DNA of 64,000 nt from JAJAZB01 sp965249815 (lineage in GTDB: Bacteria > Bacteroidota > Bacteroidia > Cytophagales > Spirosomataceae). Location: positions 1,674,001-1,738,000 of the forward strand of contig CBDFMV010000003.1 of NCBI GenBank assembly GCA_965249815.1, written 5' to 3'. Below the pieces are notes generated by a model. It saw only the letters and a program-made list of their open reading frames with translations. It made no database searches and had not been told where the DNA came from. The position numbers and the translations under genes were made by a program. Shown here one piece after another: positions 25,651 through 32,335 of this stretch. Position 1 is the first letter of the stretch, and every line of letters starts with the position of its first letter.

Positions 25651-25673
25651 GCCAGACCGGGGTTGGTCTGGCC
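25651..25673 (-). terminator. Rho-independent terminator of the thioredoxin-like gene
   Basis: On minus, GCCAGACC and GGTCTGGC form an 8-bp stem with a 7-nt loop followed by TTTTTT. It lies 38 bases after the stop of the gene at 25711-26361. Confidence 0.8.
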
Positions 25674-25710
25674 TTGGAGTGGTGCCGGGCGGCGTACGCC
25701 CCGATGCGGG

Positions 25711-26361
25711 TCACATTCCCTTCCACTTAATCGCGCAGCCCACGGATTTGGTCGTGTTCAGGCTCACGGGTTTGCCCGCCACCAGGTTATTCACGGCATC
25801 CTCGACGTACCGGCGCGTCACGCCGCCGGCATCCTGCGAGTTGTCGTCGAGGGTGCCCATGTACTGAACGATGAATTTTTCGCCGTCGCGTTTCAGCACT
25901 ACCGCGTGCGGCGTGCGGGTAGCGCCGAAGGCTCGGGCCACCTCCTGGTTTTCGTCCATCAGGTAGGGAAACGGGTACGCCTTTTCCCGCGCCCGGAGTT
26001 TCATGTTCTCGAACGAATCTTCCTCGTAGGCGGCCGGGTCGTTGGGGTTGATGGCAACGACCGGAAAACCCTGCGGCTGGTAGCGCTGGTGGAGGGCAAT
26101 GAGGCGGTCTTCGTACGCGCGTGAAAAAGGGCAGTGGTTGCAGGTGAATACGACGATGACGCCCTTCGCCCGCGAAAAGTCAGTTAATGAAACGGTGCCG
26201 CCGTCCACGTTTTTCAAGCGAAAATTGGCCACCGCGTCGCCGATGCCGTAACCCGGCTCGGTGGTTTCGGGTTGCTGCCAGGCACCCAGCGTGAGCAGCG
26301 CAAGCGTTCCGACCAACAGACGGGCCGGAGGAGACAAGCAGAATTTCGGAAGGTCAGTCAT
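25711..26361 (-). CDS. Exported thioredoxin/AhpC-TSA-family protein
   Basis: The 216-residue protein has an N-terminal hydrophobic signal (LLVGTLALLTLGAW), so it acts in the periplasm or at the membrane. The redoxin domain contains VVFTCNHCPFSRAYEDRL, where CNHC is a CxxC redox site, then PVVAINPNDPAAYEEDSFEN, FPYLMDENQEVARAFGATRTP and the C-terminal SVGCAIKW. These features define a widespread redoxin group with CxHCP that differs from ResA. It probably handles thiol-disulfide or peroxide chemistry. The ATG 26361 (MTDLPKFC) lies just before the signal; upstream in-frame codons lack support. Confidence 0.88.
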   Translation of the reverse strand: MTDLPKFCLSPPARLLVGTLALLTLGAWQQPETTEPGYGIGDAVANFRLKNVDGGTVSLTDFSRAKGVIVVFTCNHCPFSRAYEDRLIALHQRYQPQGFPVVAINPNDPAAYEEDSFENMKLRAREKAYPFPYLMDENQEVARAFGATRTPHAVVLKRDGEKFIVQYMGTLDDNSQDAGGVTRRYVEDAVNNLVAGKPVSLNTTKSVGCAIKWKGM

Positions 26362-26592
26362 GGTTTTCAACGGGTTGAATTGGCGGAAAACGAACCGGCT
26401 TAGAGGCTTCGGCTCAATTCTACGCGCAATTCCGGGAAGTTCAAAAAGCAACCGGCAAAATCGGATTCAAGCCGGACTTCTGCACCCGCCAAACTAACGA
26501 AAACAGGGGTTGAAAGTTTCGCCGTAAGCCGTCGATTTTCAGACGATTAAACTTTTTTAAGAACCACACTTTCTCCTTAAAACGCCTTTCCG

Positions 26593-26600
26593 TATATTTG
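26593..26600 (+). promoter_or_regulatory. Bacteroidota-type -7 element (TATATTTG) for rplU
   Basis: TATATTTG matches TAnnTTTG exactly, 60 bases before the rplU ATG and downstream of an AT-rich stretch (26545-26580). The 299-base gap 26362-26660 otherwise shows no gene. Confidence 0.75.
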
Positions 26601-26660
26601 CGACCCTGTTCAAAGACCGGCACCGCCGGAACTCCTTGTCAGTCAAACCATTCCAACATC

Positions 26661-26972
26661 ATGTACGCAATCGTAGAAATCGCAGGTCAGCAATTCAAAG
26701 TTGAAAAAGACCGATACCTCTACACCCACCGGCTGGCGGGAGAGGAAGGCGCTGCCCTCGTTTTCGACCAGGTTCTGCTGGTCGACAATGACGGTGCCGT
26801 GCAGGTAGGTGCCCCCACCGTGGCGGGCGTTACCGTCACCGGCAAAATACTGGAGCACGTTCGTGGCGAAAAAGTCATCGTGTTCAAGAAAAAGCGCCGC
26901 AAAGGCTACCAGAAGCAAAACGGCCACCGTCAGGACCTGACGAAGGTGCTTATCGAAGAAATCGCTCTTTAA
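26661..26972 (+). CDS. rplU: 50S ribosomal protein L21
   Basis: The 103-residue protein starts MYAIVEIAGQQFKVEKDRYL and carries the family signature KKKRRKGYQKQNGHRQDLT near the C-terminus, a 23S rRNA-binding loop. Its length is the minimal one: it has no C-terminal extension, unlike the neighbouring L27. rplU-rpmA is the usual order, here with an inverted repeat in the 84-base gap. The start was placed at the conserved MYAIVE. Confidence 0.96.
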   Translation: MYAIVEIAGQQFKVEKDRYLYTHRLAGEEGAALVFDQVLLVDNDGAVQVGAPTVAGVTVTGKILEHVRGEKVIVFKKKRRKGYQKQNGHRQDLTKVLIEEIAL

Positions 26973-26976
26973 AAAT

Positions 26977-27047
26977 AGGTTTAAGGTTTAAGGTTTGAGG
27001 TTCGATGCAAAAGCAGCCTTAAACCTTAAACCTCATCCCTCAAACCA
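26977..27047. repeat. Inverted repeat of GGTTTAAGGTTTAAGG type between rplU and rpmA
   Basis: AGGTTTAAGGTTTAAGG at 26977-26993 pairs with CCTTAAACCTTAAACCT at 27017-27033, with GGTTTGAGG/CCTCAAACC-type outer pairing. A related repeat lies between the histidine kinase and its response regulator (50421-50494). Confidence 0.8.
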
Positions 27048-27056
27048 TCCATTGAA

Positions 27057-27671
27057 ATGGCACACAAAAAAGGGGTAGGTAGCTCCAAAAACGGCCGGGA
27101 ATCGGAAAGCAAACGACTCGGCGTGAAACTCTTCGGCGGTCAGGGGGCCATTGCCGGCAACATCATCGTCCGCCAGCGTGGCACCCGCCACAACCCGGGC
27201 CGCAACGTGGGCATCGGCAAAGACCACACCCTCTTCGCCCTCACCGATGGCGTGGTGGAATTCCGCAAAGGCTACAAAGGCCGCTCGTTCGTCAACATCA
27301 ACCCGCTCACCGACGCGGTGCTGGTCGATGCTCTGGTGGCTCCCGCAGCGATCGTGGCCAAAGCCGAGCAGCCGGTTACTCCGGTAGCCAAAAAAACGGA
27401 GAAAGTCGCCACTGCTGCTGGCGATGACCTGGCGAAAGTCGAAGGCATCGGCCCGAAAATCGTGGGCCTGCTCACCGGCGCGGGCATCACCACGTTTGCG
27501 CAGTTGGCCGAAACCTCCGTCGAGAAGATTCAGGAAATCCTCGACGCCGCCGGGCCGAATTACAGCGTTCACAATTCCGCTACCTGGCCCAGGCAGGCTG
27601 AACTGGCCGCCGCCGGGAAGTGGGATGAACTCCAGACCTTGCAGGATGAACTGACCGCTGGTCGGGAATAA
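27057..27671 (+). CDS. rpmA: 50S ribosomal protein L27 with C-terminal helix-hairpin-helix domain
   Basis: Residues 1 to about 88 are a complete L27: MAHKKGVGSSKNGRESESKR with the L27 signature GNIIVRQRGTRHNPGRNVG. An Ala/Val-rich linker (AAIVAKAEQPVTPVAKK) follows, then about 80 residues with a helix-hairpin-helix DLAKVEGIGPKIVGLLTGAG and a tail with SATWPRQAELAAAGKWDELQ. At 204 residues it is more than twice the normal L27. The tail could bind rRNA or DNA non-specifically. The fusion is continuous, with no stop or frameshift, and a strong terminator follows, so it is a real single gene. Confidence 0.95.
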   Translation: MAHKKGVGSSKNGRESESKRLGVKLFGGQGAIAGNIIVRQRGTRHNPGRNVGIGKDHTLFALTDGVVEFRKGYKGRSFVNINPLTDAVLVDALVAPAAIVAKAEQPVTPVAKKTEKVATAAGDDLAKVEGIGPKIVGLLTGAGITTFAQLAETSVEKIQEILDAAGPNYSVHNSATWPRQAELAAAGKWDELQTLQDELTAGRE

Positions 27672-27685
27672 GTCGTTCTGTTTTT

Positions 27686-27727
27686 GCAAAACACCCGCCC
27701 GGGAAGATTCCCGGGCGGGTGTTTTGC
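27686..27727. terminator. Strong hairpin terminator after rpmA
   Basis: A perfect 19-bp stem (GCAAAACACCCGCCCGGGA and complement) with a 4-nt loop begins 15 bases after the rpmA stop. Confidence 0.9.
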
Positions 27728-27782
27728 GTTTGCTCAACGGAACTTTTCACCCGTGTCTGGTTTTACCAACGCACGATTGGTT

Positions 27783-27790
27783 TACCTTCG
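27783..27790 (+). promoter_or_regulatory. Possible -7 element (TACCTTCG) for nfu
   Basis: TACCTTCG differs from TAnnTTTG by one base and lies 30 bases before the ATG at 27820. Confidence 0.45.
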
Positions 27791-27819
27791 ATTTCAAAAA
27801 AACTCACTGACCCTCAGCC

Positions 27820-28410
27820 ATGTTGAAGCCCCAGATTCTGATCTACACCGAATCCACGCCGAACCCCAACTCGATGAAGTTCGTACTGAACTTCGAGGTG
27901 GTGCCTGAGGGCATTTCGTTCGACTACGCCACCCCCGCCGAGGCGCTTGTTTCCGATAAAAACTCGCCGCTGGCGGTGGAATTGTTTGGGTTCGATTGGG
28001 TAAAGCGGGTTTTCATCTCCTACAATTTTATCACGCTCACGAAAGACGACGAAACGCCGTGGGAGGCCGTCATGCCCGAAGCCAAATTGTTTTTGAAGCG
28101 GTATTTTGAAGACAAAAAGCCCGTACTCACCATCGGCGCGACGCAGGCCTACGAAGCCGCCGCAGGCGAACAGGATTCGGAAACGGTGCAGAAAATCAAA
28201 ACCGTGCTCGAACAGTACGTTCGCCCGGCAGTCGAATCCGACGGTGGGGCCATCAATTTTCACTCCTTCCACGAGGGTACGGTGAAAGTATTGCTCCAGG
28301 GTTCGTGCAGCGGCTGCCCGTCGTCCACGCTGACGCTCAAGGCGGGCATCGAAAACCTGCTGACGCGGATGGTGCCGGAGGTGAAGGAAGTGGTGGCGGA
28401 GGGCGTTTGA
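27820..28410 (+). CDS. NifU-like iron-sulfur scaffold (Nfu type)
   Basis: The 196-residue protein has an Nfu N-terminal domain (YTESTPNPNSMKFVLNFEVV, SPLAVELFGFDWVKRVFIS) and a C-terminal NifU domain with RPAVESDGGAINFHSF and the cluster-binding QGSCSGCPSSTLTLKAGIEN (CxxC). It carries [4Fe-4S] clusters to apoproteins in the cytoplasm. Length and architecture equal those of Bacteroidota and mitochondrial NFU proteins. It stands alone, convergent with nth. Confidence 0.94.
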   Translation: MLKPQILIYTESTPNPNSMKFVLNFEVVPEGISFDYATPAEALVSDKNSPLAVELFGFDWVKRVFISYNFITLTKDDETPWEAVMPEAKLFLKRYFEDKKPVLTIGATQAYEAAAGEQDSETVQKIKTVLEQYVRPAVESDGGAINFHSFHEGTVKVLLQGSCSGCPSSTLTLKAGIENLLTRMVPEVKEVVAEGV

Positions 28411-28455
28411 AGATTTTCGACTTTTGAAGTGCGATTGCGGATGGTTCCGCACGGT

Positions 28456-29145
28456 TTACGGGACGGACTCTTCTGCGGGAAGGGCCGTCCCGTTTTTCGT
28501 TCCGGCCACGTACTTCTCGAAATACAGGCAAAAATCGTTCAAGGCGCACATCTCGCATTTTGGATTCCGCGCTACGCACACGTAGCGCCCGTGCAGAATG
28601 AGCCAGTGGTGGGCTTTTGGCACGTACACCTTCGGAATGTGGGCCATCAGTTGCTTCTCCACGGCCAGCGGCGTGGTGGCGCTTTGCGTGGCCAGCCCCA
28701 GCCGTTTCGATACCCGGAATACGTGCGTATCCACGGCCATCGTGGGTTGGTTGAAAATCAGCGATGTGATCACGTGCGCCGTTTTTCGCCCCACACCGGG
28801 CAGGCGCTGCAACTCCTCGACTGAAGCGGGTACTTCGCTACCAAATTCATCCACCAGCAACCGCGCCATGCCGACGAGGTGCTTCGCCTTGTTGTTGGGG
28901 TACGAAACGCTGCGGATGTACAGAAAGACCTCTTCTGCCGTACTCGCCGCCAGCGATCCGGGTGTCGGGAAGCGCTCGAACAGCGGCGGTGTGACCAAGT
29001 TCACCCGCTTGTCGGTGCACTGGGCCGAAAGAATTACTGCCACGAGCAGCTCGTACGGATTGCCGTAGGCCAGCTCGGTCTGAGGCTCGGGGAAATTCGT
29101 CGTGAAATAATCGAGAAAGCGACGGAAGCGCTCTTTTTTGAGCAT
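28456..29145 (-). CDS. nth: Endonuclease III
   Basis: Endonuclease III removes oxidised pyrimidines and nicks the abasic site. In this 229-residue enzyme the helix-hairpin-helix LQRLPGVGRKTAHVI holds the catalytic Lys, TMAVDTHVFRVSKRLG the catalytic Asp, and the C-terminal CVARNPKCEMCALNDFC gives the Cys spacing C-x6-C-x2-C-x5-C of the [4Fe-4S] cluster. ATG 29145 (MLKKERFRRFLDYF) is chosen since it matches family N-termini; the upstream in-frame ATG lies beyond a 44-nt palindrome. Confidence 0.95.
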   Translation of the reverse strand: MLKKERFRRFLDYFTTNFPEPQTELAYGNPYELLVAVILSAQCTDKRVNLVTPPLFERFPTPGSLAASTAEEVFLYIRSVSYPNNKAKHLVGMARLLVDEFGSEVPASVEELQRLPGVGRKTAHVITSLIFNQPTMAVDTHVFRVSKRLGLATQSATTPLAVEKQLMAHIPKVYVPKAHHWLILHGRYVCVARNPKCEMCALNDFCLYFEKYVAGTKNGTALPAEESVP

Positions 29146-29152
29146 GGCAGGG

Positions 29153-29196
29153 AACGGGGAGTGAGGAACTTTGCGCAAAGTTCCTCACTCCCCGTT
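29153..29196. repeat. Perfect 44-nt palindrome upstream of nth
   Basis: Two 22-nt halves (starting AACGGGGAGTGAGGAACTTT) abut without a loop, ending seven bases before the nth start codon on minus. It is immediately followed on the other side by the terminator hairpin 29201-29252. Confidence 0.92.
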
Positions 29197-29200
29197 CAAA

Positions 29201-29252
29201 ACCAAAGCCAACCCCGGCGCTCAGGCAACGAGGCGCTGGGGTTGGCTTTGGT
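29201..29252 (-). terminator. Hairpin overlapping the 3' end of the sigma-partner gene
   Basis: A 20-bp stem with one mismatch (ACCAAAGCCAACCCCGGCGC against its complement at 29233-29252) spans the stop codon of the small gene at 29221, so the last ten codons are part of the hairpin. Confidence 0.75.
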
Positions 29253-29466
29253 AATTCCGGGAAAAGGCCATGATGTTGGCCACCACCCGGTCGGGCGGCG
29301 TGAGTTCGGCCCGGTTGAGGCCCGCCTTCAGGTCAATGGTGTCGAGGTAAAACTCGAGCAGGGTCGGGTCGGCCACGAGGGCTTCTTCGACTAAGGCGTT
29401 CTCTTCTTCCGTGGTTTCCTCGTACGCGTAGCGGAGGACGTCATCGAGTGTAAAGGTTTTTGTCAT
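29221..29466 (-). CDS. Small acidic protein coupled to the ECF sigma factor
   Basis: An 81-residue soluble acidic protein, MTKTFTLDDVLRYAYEETTE at the start, without signal peptide, membrane segment or Cys. Its 5' end overlaps the sigma-factor gene by 26 bases in another frame, so the two are translationally coupled. Position and size suggest an anti-sigma factor or a sigma regulator, but it lacks the zinc-binding HxxxCxxC of classical anti-sigma factors, so this is inference from context. The last codons form one arm of a terminator hairpin. Confidence 0.7.
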   Translation of the reverse strand: MTKTFTLDDVLRYAYEETTEEENALVEEALVADPTLLEFYLDTIDLKAGLNRAELTPPDRVVANIMAFSRNYQSQPQRLVA

Positions 29467-30040
29467 AGGTGCGGGCGTGTTTGCTCATCATTTTACGCAA
29501 ATTGATGAGAGCATACCGCATACGCCCTAACGCCGTGTTGATGCTGACGCCCGTTGCGTCGGCAATGTCCTGAAAACTCATGTCTTCGTAGTGCCGCATA
29601 ATCAGCACTTCGCGCTGCTGTTCGGGCAGCCTTTTGATGAGTTCCCGCAGGTACTCGTGCGTTTCACGCCGGATGGTCACCGATTCAACCGAATCTTCGG
29701 AGAAATCCAGCGAATTAAACACACTACTACCGTCTTCGAACACGATGCTGGGGTAGCGTTTCTCTCGACGGAAATAATCAATAGCGAGGTTGTGAGCAAT
29801 CCGGATAATCCAGGGCAGAAACTTGCCTTCTTCGTTGTACCGGCCCGACTTCAGCGTTTCGACAGCCTTGATGAAGGTGTCCTGCGTGAGATCTTCGGCG
29901 ATGTACGTGTCCTTGACGATGAGGTAAATCGTCGTGTAAACCTTGGATTTGTACCGATTCAGCAGGTGCGCAAAGGCATCTTCTTGCCCCCGGATGTATA
30001 GCGAAACCAGCTCACTGTCGCTAACTTGGACTTTTCCCAT
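29441..30040 (-). CDS. ECF-type RNA polymerase sigma factor
   Basis: The 199-residue sigma-70 family member has region 2 (FAHLLNRYKSKVYTTIYLIV, DLTQDTFIKAVETL, PWIIRIAHNLAIDYFRREKR) and region 4 (LPEQQREVLIMRHYEDMSFQ followed by IADATGVSINTALGRMRYA). It lacks regions 1 and 3, as expected for ECF factors. It directs RNA polymerase to a regulon that cannot be named from the sequence. A small overlapping gene downstream may encode its regulator. A possible promoter, TATTTTTG, lies about 100 bases upstream. Confidence 0.92.
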   Translation of the reverse strand: MGKVQVSDSELVSLYIRGQEDAFAHLLNRYKSKVYTTIYLIVKDTYIAEDLTQDTFIKAVETLKSGRYNEEGKFLPWIIRIAHNLAIDYFRREKRYPSIVFEDGSSVFNSLDFSEDSVESVTIRRETHEYLRELIKRLPEQQREVLIMRHYEDMSFQDIADATGVSINTALGRMRYALINLRKMMSKHARTYDKNLYTR

Positions 30041-30140
30041 TTGGTTTGTCTGATTGAGTTAACGTAGAGCGTTCGCGTCATATTTCGCCTCCTATCGGTT
30101 TTTTACAGTGAAGATAAAAGAATTTTGGGGAATGCCTGAC

Positions 30141-30148
30141 CAAAAATA
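30141..30148 (-). promoter_or_regulatory. Possible -7 element (TATTTTTG) for the sigma-factor operon
   Basis: CAAAAATA on plus reads TATTTTTG on minus, fitting TAnnTTTG, about 100 bases before the sigma-factor ATG. The rest of the 294-base gap 30041-30334 shows no gene. Confidence 0.4.
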
Positions 30149-30299
30149 GACGGCCTCCAAGAATTTCCCAAACGAATGCAATCCAAAACCGCACGATTAT
30201 CAGGGTTTTAACATCTTTTAACAGCGGACGTCCGGGGGCCTGTCGTCAGAAAGTTCAGCGTCAGATACGGAAAAAATAACCCGATGGTTGGCCGCGCCG

Positions 30300-30307
30300 T
30301 ACCTTTG
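30300..30307 (+). promoter_or_regulatory. Bacteroidota-type -7 element (TACCTTTG)
   Basis: TACCTTTG lies 27 bases before ATG 30335 and falls inside a longer version of that frame, favouring the shorter start. Confidence 0.6.
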
Positions 30308-30334
30308 GGTACACTTATTTTTTCAGAAGTCCGC

Positions 30335-30640
30335 ATGAAATACCGCAAGCACGTTTTTATCTGTACGAATCAAAAGGAAGCTCCCAGGAAATCCTGCGGC
30401 GAAGCCCACGGCCTGGCACTGGTCGATGCCTTCAAGGCCGCACTGAAAGACCGCAATTTGCACATTGAACTTCGCGCCCAGCGCACCGGCTGCCTCGACG
30501 TTTGCGCCTTCGGCCCCTCACTGGTAGTGTACCCGGAAGGCGTTTTTTACGGGAATGTCCAGCTTGCGGACGTGGAGGAAATTGTGGAAAGTCACCTCGT
30601 CAACGACGTGCCGGTGGAGCGGCTGAGGCTGGCGTTTTAG
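30335..30640 (+). CDS. Thioredoxin-like [2Fe-2S] ferredoxin
   Basis: The 101-residue protein begins MKYRKHVFICTNQKEAPRKS and has four Cys placed as in the thioredoxin-fold ferredoxins: CTNQKEAPRKSC and, 30 residues on, RTGCLDVCAFGPSLVVYPEG. It is a small cytoplasmic electron carrier whose partner is not nearby. The C-terminal YGNVQLADVEEIVESHL matches the family. The ATG 30335 is used because a promoter element precedes it. Confidence 0.9.
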   Translation: MKYRKHVFICTNQKEAPRKSCGEAHGLALVDAFKAALKDRNLHIELRAQRTGCLDVCAFGPSLVVYPEGVFYGNVQLADVEEIVESHLVNDVPVERLRLAF

Positions 30641-30716
30641 CGGTCTGAACTGAAAGTTGAGCATCCTGAAATCTTGAAATCCGTTTGATCGCAGTTCAGC
30701 CAAATTCAGAAACCAA

Positions 30717-31373
30717 ATGCCCGAAATCCGCTACCGAATCTACCCGACGCTGCTCAACGCATTCCTGCGTTACGAACGGCGGGCGGCACTGACAGCGGAC
30801 GAAGCGGAGCCGAAACAGGAACTCCTCGACCGCATCAACCGGGTGCCGCAACCAACAACGGCACCCCAGCAACGGGGTATCGATTTTGAAAGCGCGCTTG
30901 TGACGGGCGAAGGGCAGGAGGTTTTTCCTGAAATGATCCTGGATCGCATGCGGCGGCAATTGCCCCGCCGGTACCGTACGCAGGTTTACGTGAAAGCCGT
31001 CGTGCGCGGCGACATCGAGATTTATGGCATGGTGGACGTACTCGGCGGCAACCGGGCCATCGACATCAAGACGACCGCCCGCTACGAGCCGCCGAAGTTT
31101 CACCTGAACCCCCAGAACCTGTACCTGCTGGGTCTGCACACCTGGGGCGTGGACCAACTGGATTACCTGATTACCGATTTCAAGGACGTGTACGTGGAAA
31201 GCTACCGCTACGACACGTACGATTTTGAGCCGTTGCTCGATGGATTGGTGCGGTTTTCGTCGTTTCTGGAAGAAAACCGCCCGCTGATTACCGATAAAAA
31301 AGTGCTGAGGGAGCCGAAAACGGCGACGCGGCGGAAACGCGATACGGATGGCCTACAAACATCTCTTTTTTGA
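30717..31373 (+). CDS. PD-(D/E)XK nuclease-like protein, unassigned
   Basis: The 218-residue protein lacks a name, but the middle shows a PD-(D/E)XK pattern: GMVDVLGGNRAIDIKTTARY supplies the Asp and D-x-K, preceded by a Glu in RGIDFESALV, and NPQNLYLLGLHTW supplies the downstream Gln-x-x-x-Tyr motif, as in RecB/Cas4-type nucleases. I see no four-Cys cluster, so it is not a classical Cas4. The gene overlaps the HAD phosphatase gene by 26 bases and is likely coupled to it. Function unknown. Confidence 0.75.
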   Translation: MPEIRYRIYPTLLNAFLRYERRAALTADEAEPKQELLDRINRVPQPTTAPQQRGIDFESALVTGEGQEVFPEMILDRMRRQLPRRYRTQVYVKAVVRGDIEIYGMVDVLGGNRAIDIKTTARYEPPKFHLNPQNLYLLGLHTWGVDQLDYLITDFKDVYVESYRYDTYDFEPLLDGLVRFSSFLEENRPLITDKKVLREPKTATRRKRDTDGLQTSLF

Positions 31374-32040
31374 TCTCGACCACACGCTGTGGGATTTCGA
31401 GCGCAACTCCGGCGAGACGCTGGCCGAACTTCACGAAGAATTCGCTCTGGCACAGTACGGACTGGTCTCGGTAACCGATTTCCAGCGCGTGTTTTGCACG
31501 ACCAACGTGGAACTGTGGCGGGCCTACGACACGAACCAGATTTCGCAGACTGAATTGCGGCACAGCCGCTTCCGGCGCGTGTTTTCGGCGTTGGGCGTGG
31601 AGAACCACGCGTGCTGCGACAACCTGAACGCCGCCTACCTGAACCGGTGTCCGCAAAAAGGCCACCTCATTGAGTACGCCGCCGAACTGCTCGACTACCT
31701 CGCCCCCCGCTACACGTTGCACGTCATCACGAATGGGTTCGACGAAATTCAATCCCTGAAAATGAAGCACGCTGGCCTCACGCGATACTTTCGCTGCGTG
31801 ACGACGTCGCAGAATTCGGGGGCAAAAAAACCAGACGTGCGCATCTTTACCCACGCCCTGAACCGGGCTGGTTGCGGTGCCGGGGAAAGCCTGATGATTG
31901 GCGACAACTGCGAAACCGACATAGCCGGGGGCCGGGCGGCGGGCCTCGACACGGTTTTTTACAATCCCACTCGCGTCAGCACGACCGAGCAGCCGACGTA
32001 CACAATTCACCATTTGCGGGAGCTAACGGCGATTTTATAA
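31348..32040 (+). CDS. YjjG-family HAD hydrolase (pyrimidine 5'-nucleotidase)
   Basis: The 230-residue protein is a haloacid-dehalogenase-type phosphatase: motif I FFDLDHTLWDF, motif II VITNGFDEIQ, Lys in GAKKPDVRIF, and motif IV LMIGDNCETDIAGGRAAG. The DHTLWDFE variant is typical of the YjjG group, which dephosphorylates non-canonical pyrimidine nucleotides and thereby cleans the nucleotide pool. The start lies inside the nuclease-like gene, 26 bases before its stop. Confidence 0.92.
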   Translation: MAYKHLFFDLDHTLWDFERNSGETLAELHEEFALAQYGLVSVTDFQRVFCTTNVELWRAYDTNQISQTELRHSRFRRVFSALGVENHACCDNLNAAYLNRCPQKGHLIEYAAELLDYLAPRYTLHVITNGFDEIQSLKMKHAGLTRYFRCVTTSQNSGAKKPDVRIFTHALNRAGCGAGESLMIGDNCETDIAGGRAAGLDTVFYNPTRVSTTEQPTYTIHHLRELTAIL

Positions 32041-32046
32041 AGGGAG

Positions 32047-32079
32047 AGACCTAACAGGTTTTCAAAACCTGTTAGGTCT
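32047..32079. terminator. Perfect palindrome between convergent genes
   Basis: AGACCTAACAGGTTTT, a central C, and the reverse complement form a 33-nt hairpin between the HAD gene (plus) and the DUF167 gene (minus). It contains the DUF167 stop codon. The ACCTAACAGGTTTT unit is of a kind commonly dispersed in Bacteroidota. Confidence 0.85.
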
Positions 32080-32335
32080 TGATAGCGCCCAGCTTCTGCC
32101 GGATTCCTTCTTCCTCCGCGTCAATCTCCAGCTTTTTGTGCGGGCTTGTGAAACCCGCGACCAGCCGCACCGCCGACTTTGGTAAACCGAGTATTTTCGC
32201 CAGAAACAGCACGAGGTACTCGTTGGCTTTGCCGTCCCGAGCCGGGGCTTTGATTTTAACGGTCAACTGCCCGGTTTCGTCGTAGGTAAGGGCATCCACG
32301 CGGCTGTTGGGTTTCACGCGCACGTGCAGCGTCAT
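32072..32335 (-). CDS. DUF167 (YggU) family protein
   Basis: An 87-residue protein, MTLHVRVKPNSRVDALTYDE, with the DUF167 signature KIKAPARDGKANEYLVLFLA and VRLVAGFTSPHKKLEI. The fold is known from structural genomics, but its role is not. The start overlaps the purM stop by four bases (ATGA), so it is translated with purM, and its stop lies inside the palindromic terminator. Confidence 0.92.
   Translation of the reverse strand: MTLHVRVKPNSRVDALTYDETGQLTVKIKAPARDGKANEYLVLFLAKILGLPKSAVRLVAGFTSPHKKLEIDAEEEGIRQKLGAIKT

Noticed and set aside
30717..31373. Cas4 nuclease
   Set aside because: The PD-(D/E)XK pattern is there, but the Cys cluster of Cas4 and any CRISPR neighbours are missing.
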